Shown here one piece after another: positions 36,316 to 44,872 of a stretch of 64,000 nt of DNA. The stretch is from a virus. The notes beneath the pieces were generated by a model, which was not told the DNA's origin, made no database searches, and saw only the letters and a list, made by a program, of their open reading frames with translations. Where the stretch lies: IMG/VR virus record IMGVR_UViG_3300027759_000056, positions 47,977-111,976 of that record; one strand, 5' to 3'. Each line of letters starts with the position of its first letter. Position 1 is the stretch's first letter. The translations under genes and the position numbers were made by a program.

Positions 36316-37893
36316 ATGGCAGACAAAAAGTCATTAGTCGAGGAAGCATTACTTCAAATGAAAAATTTGGAAGAAGTAGTGGCTGAAAATGCAAAAGGAA
36401 TACTTGCTTCAACAATGAAGGGAGAAATCGCAGAATTAGTAAAAGAGTCTTTGAAAAAAGAGACTGACGAACAAGAAGAAGACGAGATGGGTATTGAAAT
36501 GGATTCTATGGATGACATGGGAGACGAAGATGAAATGGAAATCGACATGGATATGGACGATGAAGATGACATGGACGTTGAAGACATGGAAGATGACATG
36601 GAAATGGATTTCGATATGGACTCGGAAGATGAACAACCAATTGACCTTACAAACGCTTCAGATGAAGAAATCTTAAAGGTTTTCAAATCTATGGGTGATG
36701 AAGATGGTATTATCGTTAAAAAAGACGACAACCAAATCACTTTGGAAGATGAAGACGAAGATGCTGAATATATTATTCAGTTAGAAAGCGACATGGAAGA
36801 AGACACTATTGAAGAAATGGATGATGTTGAAATGGACGAGTATGAAATGGAAGAATCTGAATTATCTAACAAACAGTTAGATGATATGATGGCTGACATT
36901 TTTGGTTCTGAAATGGGAGAGTCTGATATGGAAGAAGAGTGGAACGAATCTGATTTAGAAGAAGACGATGATGTTGTTTACGAAATAACTATGGATGATG
37001 ACGATGAAGAAGAAGAGGAAGAAGAAGAATCCGTAAACGAAAATAAATTTACAGTTAAACCAAAAATGGGAACATTGAAAAAATCATCATTAACTACTAA
37101 AGCAGAAACTAAAGAAGGTTCAATGATGTCAAAACCTGTAGTTGGTAAAGGTGTAAAAACAGGTACAGCTAAATTTGAATATAAAGGAGGTAAAAAAATG
37201 GAAACAAAAGAAGCTTCTATCGAACCAAAAGGTAAAGCTAAAGGTGTCGGTATGAATTTATCTCCAAAGAAATTCGAATACAAAGAGGGTGAAATGGAAG
37301 AAAACTATGGTTCTAAAAAACACGAATACAGACGTAAGGATGTTGATGGTGTTGAAAAGAAAGCTGGTGAAAAAGGTGGTCATTACAAAGATTACGAAAA
37401 AGAGGAAACTAAAGAAGCTGCTAGAACTTTATCTAACGGTACAAGAAACTACCCAATGAGAAAAGGATTACCTAAAATGAAAGTTAAACCTAATTCAGCT
37501 CTTTCTGAAGAAGTAGTACGTTTGAGAGAAAAGAACGAAGAGTATAGAAAAGCTTTGAATGTATTCAGAGAAAAATTAAATGAAGTTGCGGTGTTCAACT
37601 CAAACTTAGCTTACGCTACAAGATTGTTTACTGAACATACAACAACTAAACAAGAAAAAATCAACATCTTAAGAAGATTTGATGACGTTGAATCATTGAA
37701 AGAATCTAAGTCTTTGTACGGCTCAATCAAAAACGAATTAACAAATAATAATCAAAGTGTTGTAACTGAATCTATGTCTAAGATTGAAAAATCTCCATCA
37801 TCAGGTTCGGCTCAAAACTTAATTGAATCTAAGACATACGAAAATCCACAATTCTTAAGAATGAAGGATATCATGTCTAAAATAGTAAAATAA
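36316..37893 (+). CDS. 22: Prohead scaffold protein (gp22-like)
   Basis: 525 aa from ATG 36316 (MADKKSLVEEALLQMKNLEE). Residues ~45-240 are extraordinarily acidic with Asp/Glu/Met repeats; the middle is Lys/Gly-rich with three copies of a KxEYK-type element; the C-terminal third is a coiled-coil-like helix (ALSEEVVRLREKNEEYRKAL...). The helical C-terminal domain just before gp23 identifies the scaffold core protein. It would be degraded by gp21. It is much more acidic and longer than T4 gp22 (269 aa). Confidence 0.8.
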   Translation: MADKKSLVEEALLQMKNLEEVVAENAKGILASTMKGEIAELVKESLKKETDEQEEDEMGIEMDSMDDMGDEDEMEIDMDMDDEDDMDVEDMEDDMEMDFDMDSEDEQPIDLTNASDEEILKVFKSMGDEDGIIVKKDDNQITLEDEDEDAEYIIQLESDMEEDTIEEMDDVEMDEYEMEESELSNKQLDDMMADIFGSEMGESDMEEEWNESDLEEDDDVVYEITMDDDDEEEEEEEESVNENKFTVKPKMGTLKKSSLTTKAETKEGSMMSKPVVGKGVKTGTAKFEYKGGKKMETKEASIEPKGKAKGVGMNLSPKKFEYKEGEMEENYGSKKHEYRRKDVDGVEKKAGEKGGHYKDYEKEETKEAARTLSNGTRNYPMRKGLPKMKVKPNSALSEEVVRLREKNEEYRKALNVFREKLNEVAVFNSNLAYATRLFTEHTTTKQEKINILRRFDDVESLKESKSLYGSIKNELTNNNQSVVTESMSKIEKSPSSGSAQNLIESKTYENPQFLRMKDIMSKIVK

Positions 37894-37929
37894 AAATAAA
37901 CATAAAACTAAAAAAAAAATAAAATTAAA

Positions 37930-39822
37930 ATGGGTGCATTATTAGAAAGCGGTCTAGTTGGTAACATTGGGTTGAAACACTTAAAAGTTATCAAAGAAGA
38001 CACAATTAACAAATGGGATAAACTTGGCTTTTTGGAAGGTTTGAAAGGTCACATGAAAGAAAACGTAGCTCAGTTGTACGAAAACCAAGCTTCACACTTA
38101 ATCAATGAGGCTTCTTCAACTTCTGACTCTGGTTCTTTTGAAACAGTTGTTTTCCCAATCGTGAGAAGAGTATTCTCTAAATTATTAGCTAACGACATCG
38201 TGTCAGTACAAGCAATGAACTTACCAATCGGTAAATTGTTCTACTTCGTACCTAAAATTCAAGGTTACTCTGGTGGTACTTCTACTAACGGATACTTTGG
38301 TGATAGTGGTTCACACTACGCTCCAATAGGTTCTCCAGGAAACTATCAAGGTAATCCTAATCTTGGTTATACTGAGGTAAATGCTGGTTCTGGTACCTAC
38401 AATCCTATCTTTAACAAAGATTTGTATGACTTATTCTACGAAGGTAACGAACCAAACTTGGACCCACCAGGATTGTTTGATTACTCTAAAGGTCAGTGGA
38501 CAGCTGTAACAGCTACAACTGTAACTTACGCATGGGATGCAGCTGGTTATTTATTACCATCAGCATATAACACAAGTACACCTATCCCTAATAACACAAC
38601 TTCTAATTTCAGAAAAGTAATCATCGTTATGAGTGGATTCTCTAGTGCGGGTGCTGGTCAATTGATTGGTCCAAATGGTAATACTATGGACACTGAAGAA
38701 TTCTTGTCTGGTTTGAACATTTTTGGTGTTTCTGGTAACCAATACACTTCAGGTAACACACAAGCTCCTTACTTATTCAGAGTAGTAACTCAAAGATATG
38801 GTAAAGGTATTGTTCAATACGGTAGTAACGTTAATGTTAACTTCCCTAGTGGTCCTGGTACTTACAACGCTAACTCAGGTGGTTCTTTCTACAACGTATG
38901 TGACGCACAAGGTTTCATTTTCTTAGAAATCGATTTACAAACACCTGTTTGTATTTCTTGTGGTGACACATCTCCTGATGGTTACACAGGTTCAACATTC
39001 TCTTCATCAACAGTTGCAAACAACGCATTCATTGCAGTTTACAGATTGTATAAAGAGTTGGAATTTGAAGACCAAATCGGTGAAGTTTCTTTCGACCTTG
39101 AATCAGTTACTGTTTCAGTTACAGAAAGAAAATTAAGAGCTCAATGGTCTCCTGAATTGGCTCAAGACGTTGCAGCGTTCCACAACATTGATGCTGAAGC
39201 TGAATTAACAGCTTTATTGTCAGAACAAGTTGCGGCTGAAATCGACAGAGAAATCTTACGTGATTTGAGAAAAGGTGCGGCATGGAACTTGAGATGGGAT
39301 TACAACGGTTGGAAGAGATTAGCTTCTTCTGGAACTACACCATACACTCAAAAAGATTGGAACCAAACTTTGATTACTGCTATCAACCAATTGTCAGCTC
39401 AAATCCACAAATCAACATTGAGAGGTGGAGCTAACTGGATTGTTGTATCTTCTGAAGTTTCAGCTATCTTTGATGATTTGGAATACTTCCACGTATCAAA
39501 CGCAGCTCCTGACCAAGACCAATACAACATGGGTATCGAAAGAATCGGTACATTGTCAGGAAGATACCAAGTGTATCGTGACCCTTACTTCCCAGCTAAC
39601 CAAGTGTTAATCGGACACAAAGGTACAAGCTTGTTGGATACTGGTTACATCTACGCTCCATATGTTCCTTTACAGTTGACTCCAACTATGTATAACCCAT
39701 TCAACTTCACACCTATCAAGGGTATCATGACAAGATACGCTAAGAAAATGGTTAACAACCGTTTCTATGGTAGAGTAACAGTTGATGGTGTAAGAACATT
39801 CAACTTACAAGAATTGAGATAA
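37930..39822 (+). CDS. 23: Major capsid protein (gp23-like)
   Basis: 630 aa, HK97-fold capsid protein of T4 type. N-terminal propeptide ends at HLINE (Glu60), an (L/I)xE site for gp21, followed by ASSTSDSGSFE. Conserved parts: VFPIVRRVF, VTERKLRAQWSPELAQDVAAFHNIDAEAEL (split by a turn), and the C-terminal MTRYAKKMVNNRFYGRVTV. Residues ~110-370 carry a Gly/Ser/Asn-rich insertion domain. Codon use is biased to C-ending codons, unlike neighbours, as expected for the most abundant protein. An A-rich leader precedes the ATG. Confidence 0.95.
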   Translation: MGALLESGLVGNIGLKHLKVIKEDTINKWDKLGFLEGLKGHMKENVAQLYENQASHLINEASSTSDSGSFETVVFPIVRRVFSKLLANDIVSVQAMNLPIGKLFYFVPKIQGYSGGTSTNGYFGDSGSHYAPIGSPGNYQGNPNLGYTEVNAGSGTYNPIFNKDLYDLFYEGNEPNLDPPGLFDYSKGQWTAVTATTVTYAWDAAGYLLPSAYNTSTPIPNNTTSNFRKVIIVMSGFSSAGAGQLIGPNGNTMDTEEFLSGLNIFGVSGNQYTSGNTQAPYLFRVVTQRYGKGIVQYGSNVNVNFPSGPGTYNANSGGSFYNVCDAQGFIFLEIDLQTPVCISCGDTSPDGYTGSTFSSSTVANNAFIAVYRLYKELEFEDQIGEVSFDLESVTVSVTERKLRAQWSPELAQDVAAFHNIDAEAELTALLSEQVAAEIDREILRDLRKGAAWNLRWDYNGWKRLASSGTTPYTQKDWNQTLITAINQLSAQIHKSTLRGGANWIVVSSEVSAIFDDLEYFHVSNAAPDQDQYNMGIERIGTLSGRYQVYRDPYFPANQVLIGHKGTSLLDTGYIYAPYVPLQLTPTMYNPFNFTPIKGIMTRYAKKMVNNRFYGRVTVDGVRTFNLQELR

Positions 39823-39846
39823 TCTCAAAAATTCATAAAAAGAAAA

Positions 39847-39870
39847 GGGGACCAAAAGTCCCCTTTTTTT
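39847..39870. terminator. Terminator after the capsid gene
   Basis: GGGGAC-CAAAA-GTCCCC followed by seven T; an A run upstream allows action in both directions. Confidence 0.85.
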
Positions 39871-40108
39871 ATTTACTAAAAACTATTCTTAATGATTTAG
39901 AAATTGCTTCAGATTCTTGCAAATCAAACAACCCTTTAACAAAAGCATAATTTAATGACTCCTTAATACAATATATTGCTTGGTCTTCAGTCATACTATC
40001 TAAGAAGAGATTTAACTGTTCTTGTGAAGTATAATGTAATGATTCAAAAAGAACTCCAATAACTTCTTTTTTTTCGGTTATTTTTTCGTTATTGTCAGTA
40101 TTTTCCAT
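39869..40108 (-). CDS. Small acidic hypothetical protein (79 aa)
   Basis: Minus strand, MENTDNNEKITEKKEVIGVL start. An acidic, predicted helical protein with one Cys, no motif. It is the last gene of a short minus-strand segment convergent with gp23. Function unknown. Confidence 0.55.
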   Translation of the reverse strand: MENTDNNEKITEKKEVIGVLFESLHYTSQEQLNLFLDSMTEDQAIYCIKESLNYAFVKGLFDLQESEAISKSLRIVFSK

Positions 40109-40176
40109 ATTTTTTTATATTTATCTGTGGTTATTTTTTATAATCAAATAATAAGAAAATTTTACGTAAAAAACAA

Positions 40177-40758
40177 ATGAAAAACCCAAACAAATCAAAC
40201 AATGTTAATCTTGTATTGAAAGAAGATTTAGCTGTTTGGTTTGGAACAAAAAAGAAACCAAAAGGTAGTAAACAACCAAAAGGTCCATGGGTTAATATTT
40301 GTCGTAAAGATGAGAATGGTAAACATCCATCATGTGGAAGACCTGACACATCTAAAGGCGGATATCCAAAATGTAGAGCCGCTGGAGTTGCGGGTAAAAT
40401 GTCTGATTCTCAAAAAAGAGCAGCTTGTTCACAAAAAAGAACCGCTGAAAAAAAAGATACTCAAACAGGAAAAGGTCAAAAACCTGTAATGACATCGTAT
40501 AAACCAAAAAAATCTAAAAATGAAGGTATGAGACAAACAATTAAGTCCATCCTCCAAGAACAAGTTAGAAAAAGTAACATGCTAGAACTTGGAACTTTAT
40601 TCGAATCAAGAGAAGTTGGAAATATTAAAGAAGCAAAGAAAATTGCTCAACAACACTTGAACGAAAATCCAAGATATTATTGTGTCTTACATAGAATAGG
40701 ACTTATTGAAGGAGCGGATGCAAGTAACTTAGCAAACAAAACTTGCCCATCAAGTTAA
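40177..40758 (+). CDS. DUF5872-like basic protein (193 aa)
   Basis: The N-terminal ~110 residues follow a pattern I associate with DUF5872: DLAVWFGTKKKPKGSKQPKG, VNICRKDENGKHPSCGRPD, GGYPKCRAA, then KRAACSQKRTAEKK. It has four Cys in a basic context, possibly a metal-bound or RNA/DNA-binding fold. The C-terminal part contains TIKSILQEQVRKSNM (an L-Q-E gp21-type site) and an alpha-helical YYCVLHRIGLIEGA end. The 3' end overlaps the convergent 40750 gene by 9 nt. Confidence 0.55.
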   Translation: MKNPNKSNNVNLVLKEDLAVWFGTKKKPKGSKQPKGPWVNICRKDENGKHPSCGRPDTSKGGYPKCRAAGVAGKMSDSQKRAACSQKRTAEKKDTQTGKGQKPVMTSYKPKKSKNEGMRQTIKSILQEQVRKSNMLELGTLFESREVGNIKEAKKIAQQHLNENPRYYCVLHRIGLIEGADASNLANKTCPSS

Positions 40759-41157
40759 AGTATGTAAAATATTTTTTAATGAGTGTTTGATGTTTGAAGT
40801 AATTTCTTCTTCCATCTTTAATCTTTGATTTTCTAAAACCTCATTAAAATAGTTAAGAATTTCTTCTTTAGATTTGTCTTGAATTGATACCGTATAAGAA
40901 TATTTGTGATTAATCACATTTACCGTATTACCCTCAATAGTAATAAAAATAGAATTTTCAGGGTTATGAATGTATTTTTTGTTTGACAATGGTGTCATCA
41001 ATAATTGAGTTTCAGGTTTATCAATGAGTTTTTTACAAATTGAAATACAATCCATTTCGTATTTTGTTCGTTGACCTCTTTGATAGTCCATCTTTCTCGC
41101 AGAATCAATATACATTCTTTGAATCCATCTTCTAAATGCGTGTTTATACTCTTTCAT
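40750..41157 (-). CDS. Hypothetical protein (135 aa)
   Basis: Minus strand, start MKEYKHAFRRWIQRMYIDSA, basic N-terminus then a beta-rich middle (NSIFITIEGNTVNVINH) and a helical tail. It has its own host-type promoter, unlike its upstream virion neighbours, suggesting an early role. Not recognised. Confidence 0.55.
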   Translation of the reverse strand: MKEYKHAFRRWIQRMYIDSARKMDYQRGQRTKYEMDCISICKKLIDKPETQLLMTPLSNKKYIHNPENSIFITIEGNTVNVINHKYSYTVSIQDKSKEEILNYFNEVLENQRLKMEEEITSNIKHSLKNILHTLT

Positions 41158-41170
41158 AGTGTTTAGGATA

Positions 41171-41201
41171 CAAATATACTAATGTTTTTTGATATTAACA
41201 A
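41171..41201 (-). promoter_or_regulatory. Host-type promoter of the 41157 gene
   Basis: Minus-strand TATATTTG (41178-41171) and TTG (41201-41199) 20 nt upstream. Confidence 0.6.
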
Positions 41202-41671
41202 TAGGAACCTGAACAATGTTTCTTACCGTCTAAACCTTTGATTTTACCTTTACATACCTGAACCGCATATCCGTTAGCATATGCTGATGGATAAACATCA
41301 AACTTTGATTTAGCCGCTGATTTACCACGAGCACAAAGTTTAGTACCTGTTTTTTTCTTACCTTCTTGCATTTGCATTTCGTCCCCCATTGAATCATCGG
41401 TAATGTGGTCTGTATTAATTTGATTCATCATAAAATCAAACACTTGGTCAATGTTTTCTTTCGCTACGGCTACGTGGTCTTGAGCCCAATCGTGACCTTG
41501 TTCTAAAATACTAACTACAGCGTCCTCACCCAATTCAAGTAGGATTGCGGTTTGTCTGTGTAATTGTTCTAAATTACTGAAGAACATGTATCTTTCATTT
41601 TCTTGTTCAGCTAAAACCTTTTTAACTAAGGCGTTAATATCTGATTCTTTAAGTCTAACTATTTTTTTCAT
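41195..41671 (-). CDS. Small virion protein with targeting-like N-terminus (158 aa)
   Basis: The N-terminus MKKIVRLKESDINALVKKVL is the same module as in the 17213 product and is followed by AEQ, giving an L-A-E gp21-type site. The middle is helical; the C-terminal third is Lys/Cys/Gly-rich (LCARGKSAAKSKFDVYPSA, VCKGKIKGLDGKKHCSGSYC). It overlaps the stop of the upstream structural gene by 4 nt. Likely a head or tail-associated protein; function unknown. Confidence 0.55.
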   Translation of the reverse strand: MKKIVRLKESDINALVKKVLAEQENERYMFFSNLEQLHRQTAILLELGEDAVVSILEQGHDWAQDHVAVAKENIDQVFDFMMNQINTDHITDDSMGDEMQMQEGKKKTGTKLCARGKSAAKSKFDVYPSAYANGYAVQVCKGKIKGLDGKKHCSGSYC

Positions 41672-43152
41672 TTTTTGTTTACAATTTGGAACATTAATTC
41701 TCTTTGATAAGTATCTCTTTCTCCGCTAGTATTCACACGGATATCTACATAATATTGATTTGGAATTTTATCTCTTGTGTCAAACATGAAATAATATTCA
41801 TTTGGTGTTCTGTTTATTGGAGTCCAATCTTGAACTTGAACTTCGGTATTACCTTCTCTCACATAAACACGATAGAACGCTTCAATATCGTTCAACACTA
41901 CTTGACTTGTATATGCTTGTTTGATGGTCACCATGACCTTCCTAATGTCTGTATTAAGTATTTTTTCGTTTTGTTTAATACCACTAAAATCAAATCCGTA
42001 TAGTATTGGGTCTTTTGATTGATAACCAATTTGATACACAGATGATTGACTTAATAATACAAACTCATTTTCCACATTACTTAATGTTACACCATTTTTT
42101 ACCAAATCAGACCATTGGTCAGTAAATTGACATGGAGTTGAGTATCCCGTAATTGGTGGAATTGTAACTTCATAAACTCCCTTTGTCTTCAAACATGTTG
42201 TAAGTGCTGACATACCAGGTACAATTTCGCCATTTGAGTCTAAAATCGCGACTGTTGGGTCATTATCTAAGTTCATAAAGTCACCACTTGAATATACGTA
42301 TAGATATAAGTGATTTGTTCTGCCAGCAGGGAATTGGTTTCTATCATCTTTGATAATATCATCATAAGTTGTTTGAAGATACGGTTCATAGAATGTTTGA
42401 GTGTGTTTTGTAAAGAACCCGACTGAATATGTTTCAGTCAGTCCTGTAATATTTTCAATTTCAGGTACGTAGGCAATACCCCATCCAGTCACACCTGTAA
42501 TTGTTCCTTGTAAAACACCATTAATTTCGTTTGACATATCAAATGAAATATCTTCATTACCCAATTCAAAATGTTGTCTGTCAACGATAGTAAGGGCTGA
42601 GTAGTTAAGACCCGAATAATTACCAACAATTGTGTTTGTATTGTTATATAAACCAGGGTAAGACCAATTGTTTAATGTTGTTCCCTGAAACCAATTTGAT
42701 GGTCGAGTACTAAATGCTTGGTTATTTGAATATTCGGCAACTGCTGGTTGATAAACATAATCAAAACCAACACCTTCATCCCATTCTTGAGCAATACCCG
42801 TAGAACCTGAATATTCAGGTATTCTAAATAAAATTAAATCAAATGATGTTGCTCTTCTTGAACCTTCAGATGTTGTACCATTTAATAATTCAATATCAAA
42901 TGATGCGGTGTTTATCATATTAAGAACGTGAGTCATTCCTGATGTACATCCTGTTGAAATAATACCTGAGGCGATTTGTTCTTCTAAATAAGTTAAATCC
43001 AAATCAAATATAAATCTTGTAAATCCTCTTGGGGCGTAAGTTGCTAAATCACCACCAAAATATAATTGGGTTACAGGGTTTCTACCAGTGTTGGTATAAC
43101 TGTTGTATTCAAGTGTGTTGTTCTTGCTAAAATATGACTTTAATATAGACAT
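41668..43152 (-). CDS. Structural protein, beta-rich (494 aa)
   Basis: Beta-rich, Thr/Asn/Ser/Tyr-rich composition without signal peptide, typical of phage tail or baseplate components. Aromatic residues are frequent in the middle (WFQGTTLNNWSYPGLYNN). The C-terminal ~100 residues (VMVTIKQAYTSQVVLNDIEAFYRVYVREG...) look like an Ig-like or baseplate-wedge domain. It heads a minus-strand unit with a TATTTAT box on its sense strand. No closer assignment. Confidence 0.55.
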   Translation of the reverse strand: MSILKSYFSKNNTLEYNSYTNTGRNPVTQLYFGGDLATYAPRGFTRFIFDLDLTYLEEQIASGIISTGCTSGMTHVLNMINTASFDIELLNGTTSEGSRRATSFDLILFRIPEYSGSTGIAQEWDEGVGFDYVYQPAVAEYSNNQAFSTRPSNWFQGTTLNNWSYPGLYNNTNTIVGNYSGLNYSALTIVDRQHFELGNEDISFDMSNEINGVLQGTITGVTGWGIAYVPEIENITGLTETYSVGFFTKHTQTFYEPYLQTTYDDIIKDDRNQFPAGRTNHLYLYVYSSGDFMNLDNDPTVAILDSNGEIVPGMSALTTCLKTKGVYEVTIPPITGYSTPCQFTDQWSDLVKNGVTLSNVENEFVLLSQSSVYQIGYQSKDPILYGFDFSGIKQNEKILNTDIRKVMVTIKQAYTSQVVLNDIEAFYRVYVREGNTEVQVQDWTPINRTPNEYYFMFDTRDKIPNQYYVDIRVNTSGERDTYQRELMFQIVNKK

Positions 43153-43166
43153 TGATACTTTAGTAT

Positions 43167-43173
43167 ATAAATA
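43167..43173 (-). promoter_or_regulatory. TATTTAT box (minus), 14 nt before start 43152
   Basis: Sense-strand TATTTAT in the gap between two structural genes. Confidence 0.45.
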
Positions 43174-44661
43174 TCAATTAACTCTAATATGTGGATTCAA
43201 AATTGTATTTTGAGCATTTTGGAGTTGAGAAAGTATATTATTTGCCGATGTACCATCAGTTCCAACAGGTACTGCAGGTGCTCCTGGTATTGCGTGAACG
43301 TGAGATAATAAGAATTGTACGATAACATTTAGTAATTGAATTAACTCCTCACCACGTACCATAGACGAAGTACTTGGTAATATTTTTTCAGTTAAATCAT
43401 TTTGACTAATACCGTATAAAGTACCTTCCAAATTAACTGGTTTGTTTGATAAATAAGATAATAAAAATAAAGTATCGGCACCCATACCCCCAAATGTTCC
43501 GTATGTTGATTCAATATCTTTTGGGATATAATCTTGAATATCTACTTTGTATGGTTTACCCACTTGATTTTTTTCTCTAACAATAGCAAATCTATAACTT
43601 TCAATCCCCAAACCTGAATTTAATGTAACATTACTTGCAAATTTGGTAACATTTGAAAACACAATTGGATTAATTGTCAAATCTGTTGATGTTAATATTT
43701 TTCGATTTGGTGTTGATGGACGATATGCGAATGGAAATTGGTTTTCAACTTTTGGACCATTATGAATTTGACCTTCATTTACACCTTTGATAAAGTCATT
43801 AATTAATTTTACGGTCCTTTCAAATGAATAACCAATAAACGGTTGATAATATTCTAAAAATTTAACATCTTCTAAATCAGAATCAAAATTAATATTATCA
43901 CTCAATGTTTTATTAACTGGTTTCAAACTATACAATCTAATTGCACCAGTAAAAGCATTTTGTTCATTTTCTAAATTTTGAATATCCCATTCAACAAGTT
44001 TTAATACTTGTTGGTTAACACTATTAATACCCAAAAATGTCTTTTTTGGTTTTGTTACAGTTTTTGTGGTAAAGTTTGAAAGTTGTAAAAAGGCTCTATT
44101 TGGATTTCCAACAGGTTGTTGATTTGCTTCCAACCTTTTTGTTTTACCAGCACGTAACATAATTGTGTCGGGTTTAACAATCATATCAGCAGCACCCCTA
44201 CCCATGATAGCGTTATCACCTGGTTCAGGGAAAATACCGTCAGTAGAACCTGAAAAATAAGTACCATTAAGGTTTTTTAATTTTAATGTTTTGGCAACTC
44301 TATCACCTTGTGCTGTAAATGCGTTTGCTTGTTGTATTTGTTCATATGGTAAACTCATTGGAGATGAGAATCCACCCTGAACATAATATTGGTCTTGGTA
44401 TGGATAAAAACTATTTTGATAAATAATATTAACTCTTTCATGGAGTAATGGTACCTGAGCAAAGAACATTGGTAACAATGGTGTTTGTACAAATGGGTCT
44501 TTTGGTCCCCACTTATCTTTTGTTGGGTCAAATTCAAAGGCTTCTAACGCAGCTCTAATTGTTTGGTCAACAGGATACGCACGAATTCTCCCCAAAACCC
44601 AAGGGTCTTGGTTATCAACTACTTCAGCTGGGAATAATATCCTTTTATAACTTTTGTCCAT
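43174..44661 (-). CDS. Baseplate hub/spike-like protein with OB-type N-terminus (495 aa)
   Basis: The N-terminus KRILFPAEVVDNQDPWVLGRIRAYP has the pattern of the OB domain of gp5/gpV-type spike proteins (N.DP...GRIRV). The middle is beta-rich. The C-terminal part (LIQLLNVIVQFLLSHVHAIPGAPAVP) is helical and then extended with Pro/Gly. A baseplate hub component is likely. No lysozyme domain is present, unlike T4 gp5. It overlaps the next gene's stop by 17 nt. Confidence 0.5.
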   Translation of the reverse strand: MDKSYKRILFPAEVVDNQDPWVLGRIRAYPVDQTIRAALEAFEFDPTKDKWGPKDPFVQTPLLPMFFAQVPLLHERVNIIYQNSFYPYQDQYYVQGGFSSPMSLPYEQIQQANAFTAQGDRVAKTLKLKNLNGTYFSGSTDGIFPEPGDNAIMGRGAADMIVKPDTIMLRAGKTKRLEANQQPVGNPNRAFLQLSNFTTKTVTKPKKTFLGINSVNQQVLKLVEWDIQNLENEQNAFTGAIRLYSLKPVNKTLSDNINFDSDLEDVKFLEYYQPFIGYSFERTVKLINDFIKGVNEGQIHNGPKVENQFPFAYRPSTPNRKILTSTDLTINPIVFSNVTKFASNVTLNSGLGIESYRFAIVREKNQVGKPYKVDIQDYIPKDIESTYGTFGGMGADTLFLLSYLSNKPVNLEGTLYGISQNDLTEKILPSTSSMVRGEELIQLLNVIVQFLLSHVHAIPGAPAVPVGTDGTSANNILSQLQNAQNTILNPHIRVN

Positions 44662-44872
44662 GTAATCTTGTTTCGTGTTCTTTTAATAACTTATTATAAA
44701 GCTCTTCAATATTATCTAAATGTTTTGTAAGGCTAAGAATCATTTCTTTGGTTTCTTCAAAGTCTTCACTTAAAAAATCCATGACTTTTGTTAAATCAGT
44801 ATTGCTTTTATTTTTGATATCGGCAATAATCTCATTAAATTCTTCAATTGATATTTTGTTTGATGTAATCAT
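44645..44872 (-). CDS. Small coiled-coil protein (75 aa)
   Basis: Predicted all-helical with heptad-like Leu/Ile spacing (MITSNKISIEEFNEIIADIK, MILSLTKHLDNIEELYNKLL). It overlaps both neighbours (17 nt and 4 nt), so it is co-translated with the two large structural genes and may be a small assembly partner. Function unknown. Confidence 0.55.
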   Translation of the reverse strand: MITSNKISIEEFNEIIADIKNKSNTDLTKVMDFLSEDFEETKEMILSLTKHLDNIEELYNKLLKEHETRLHGQKL

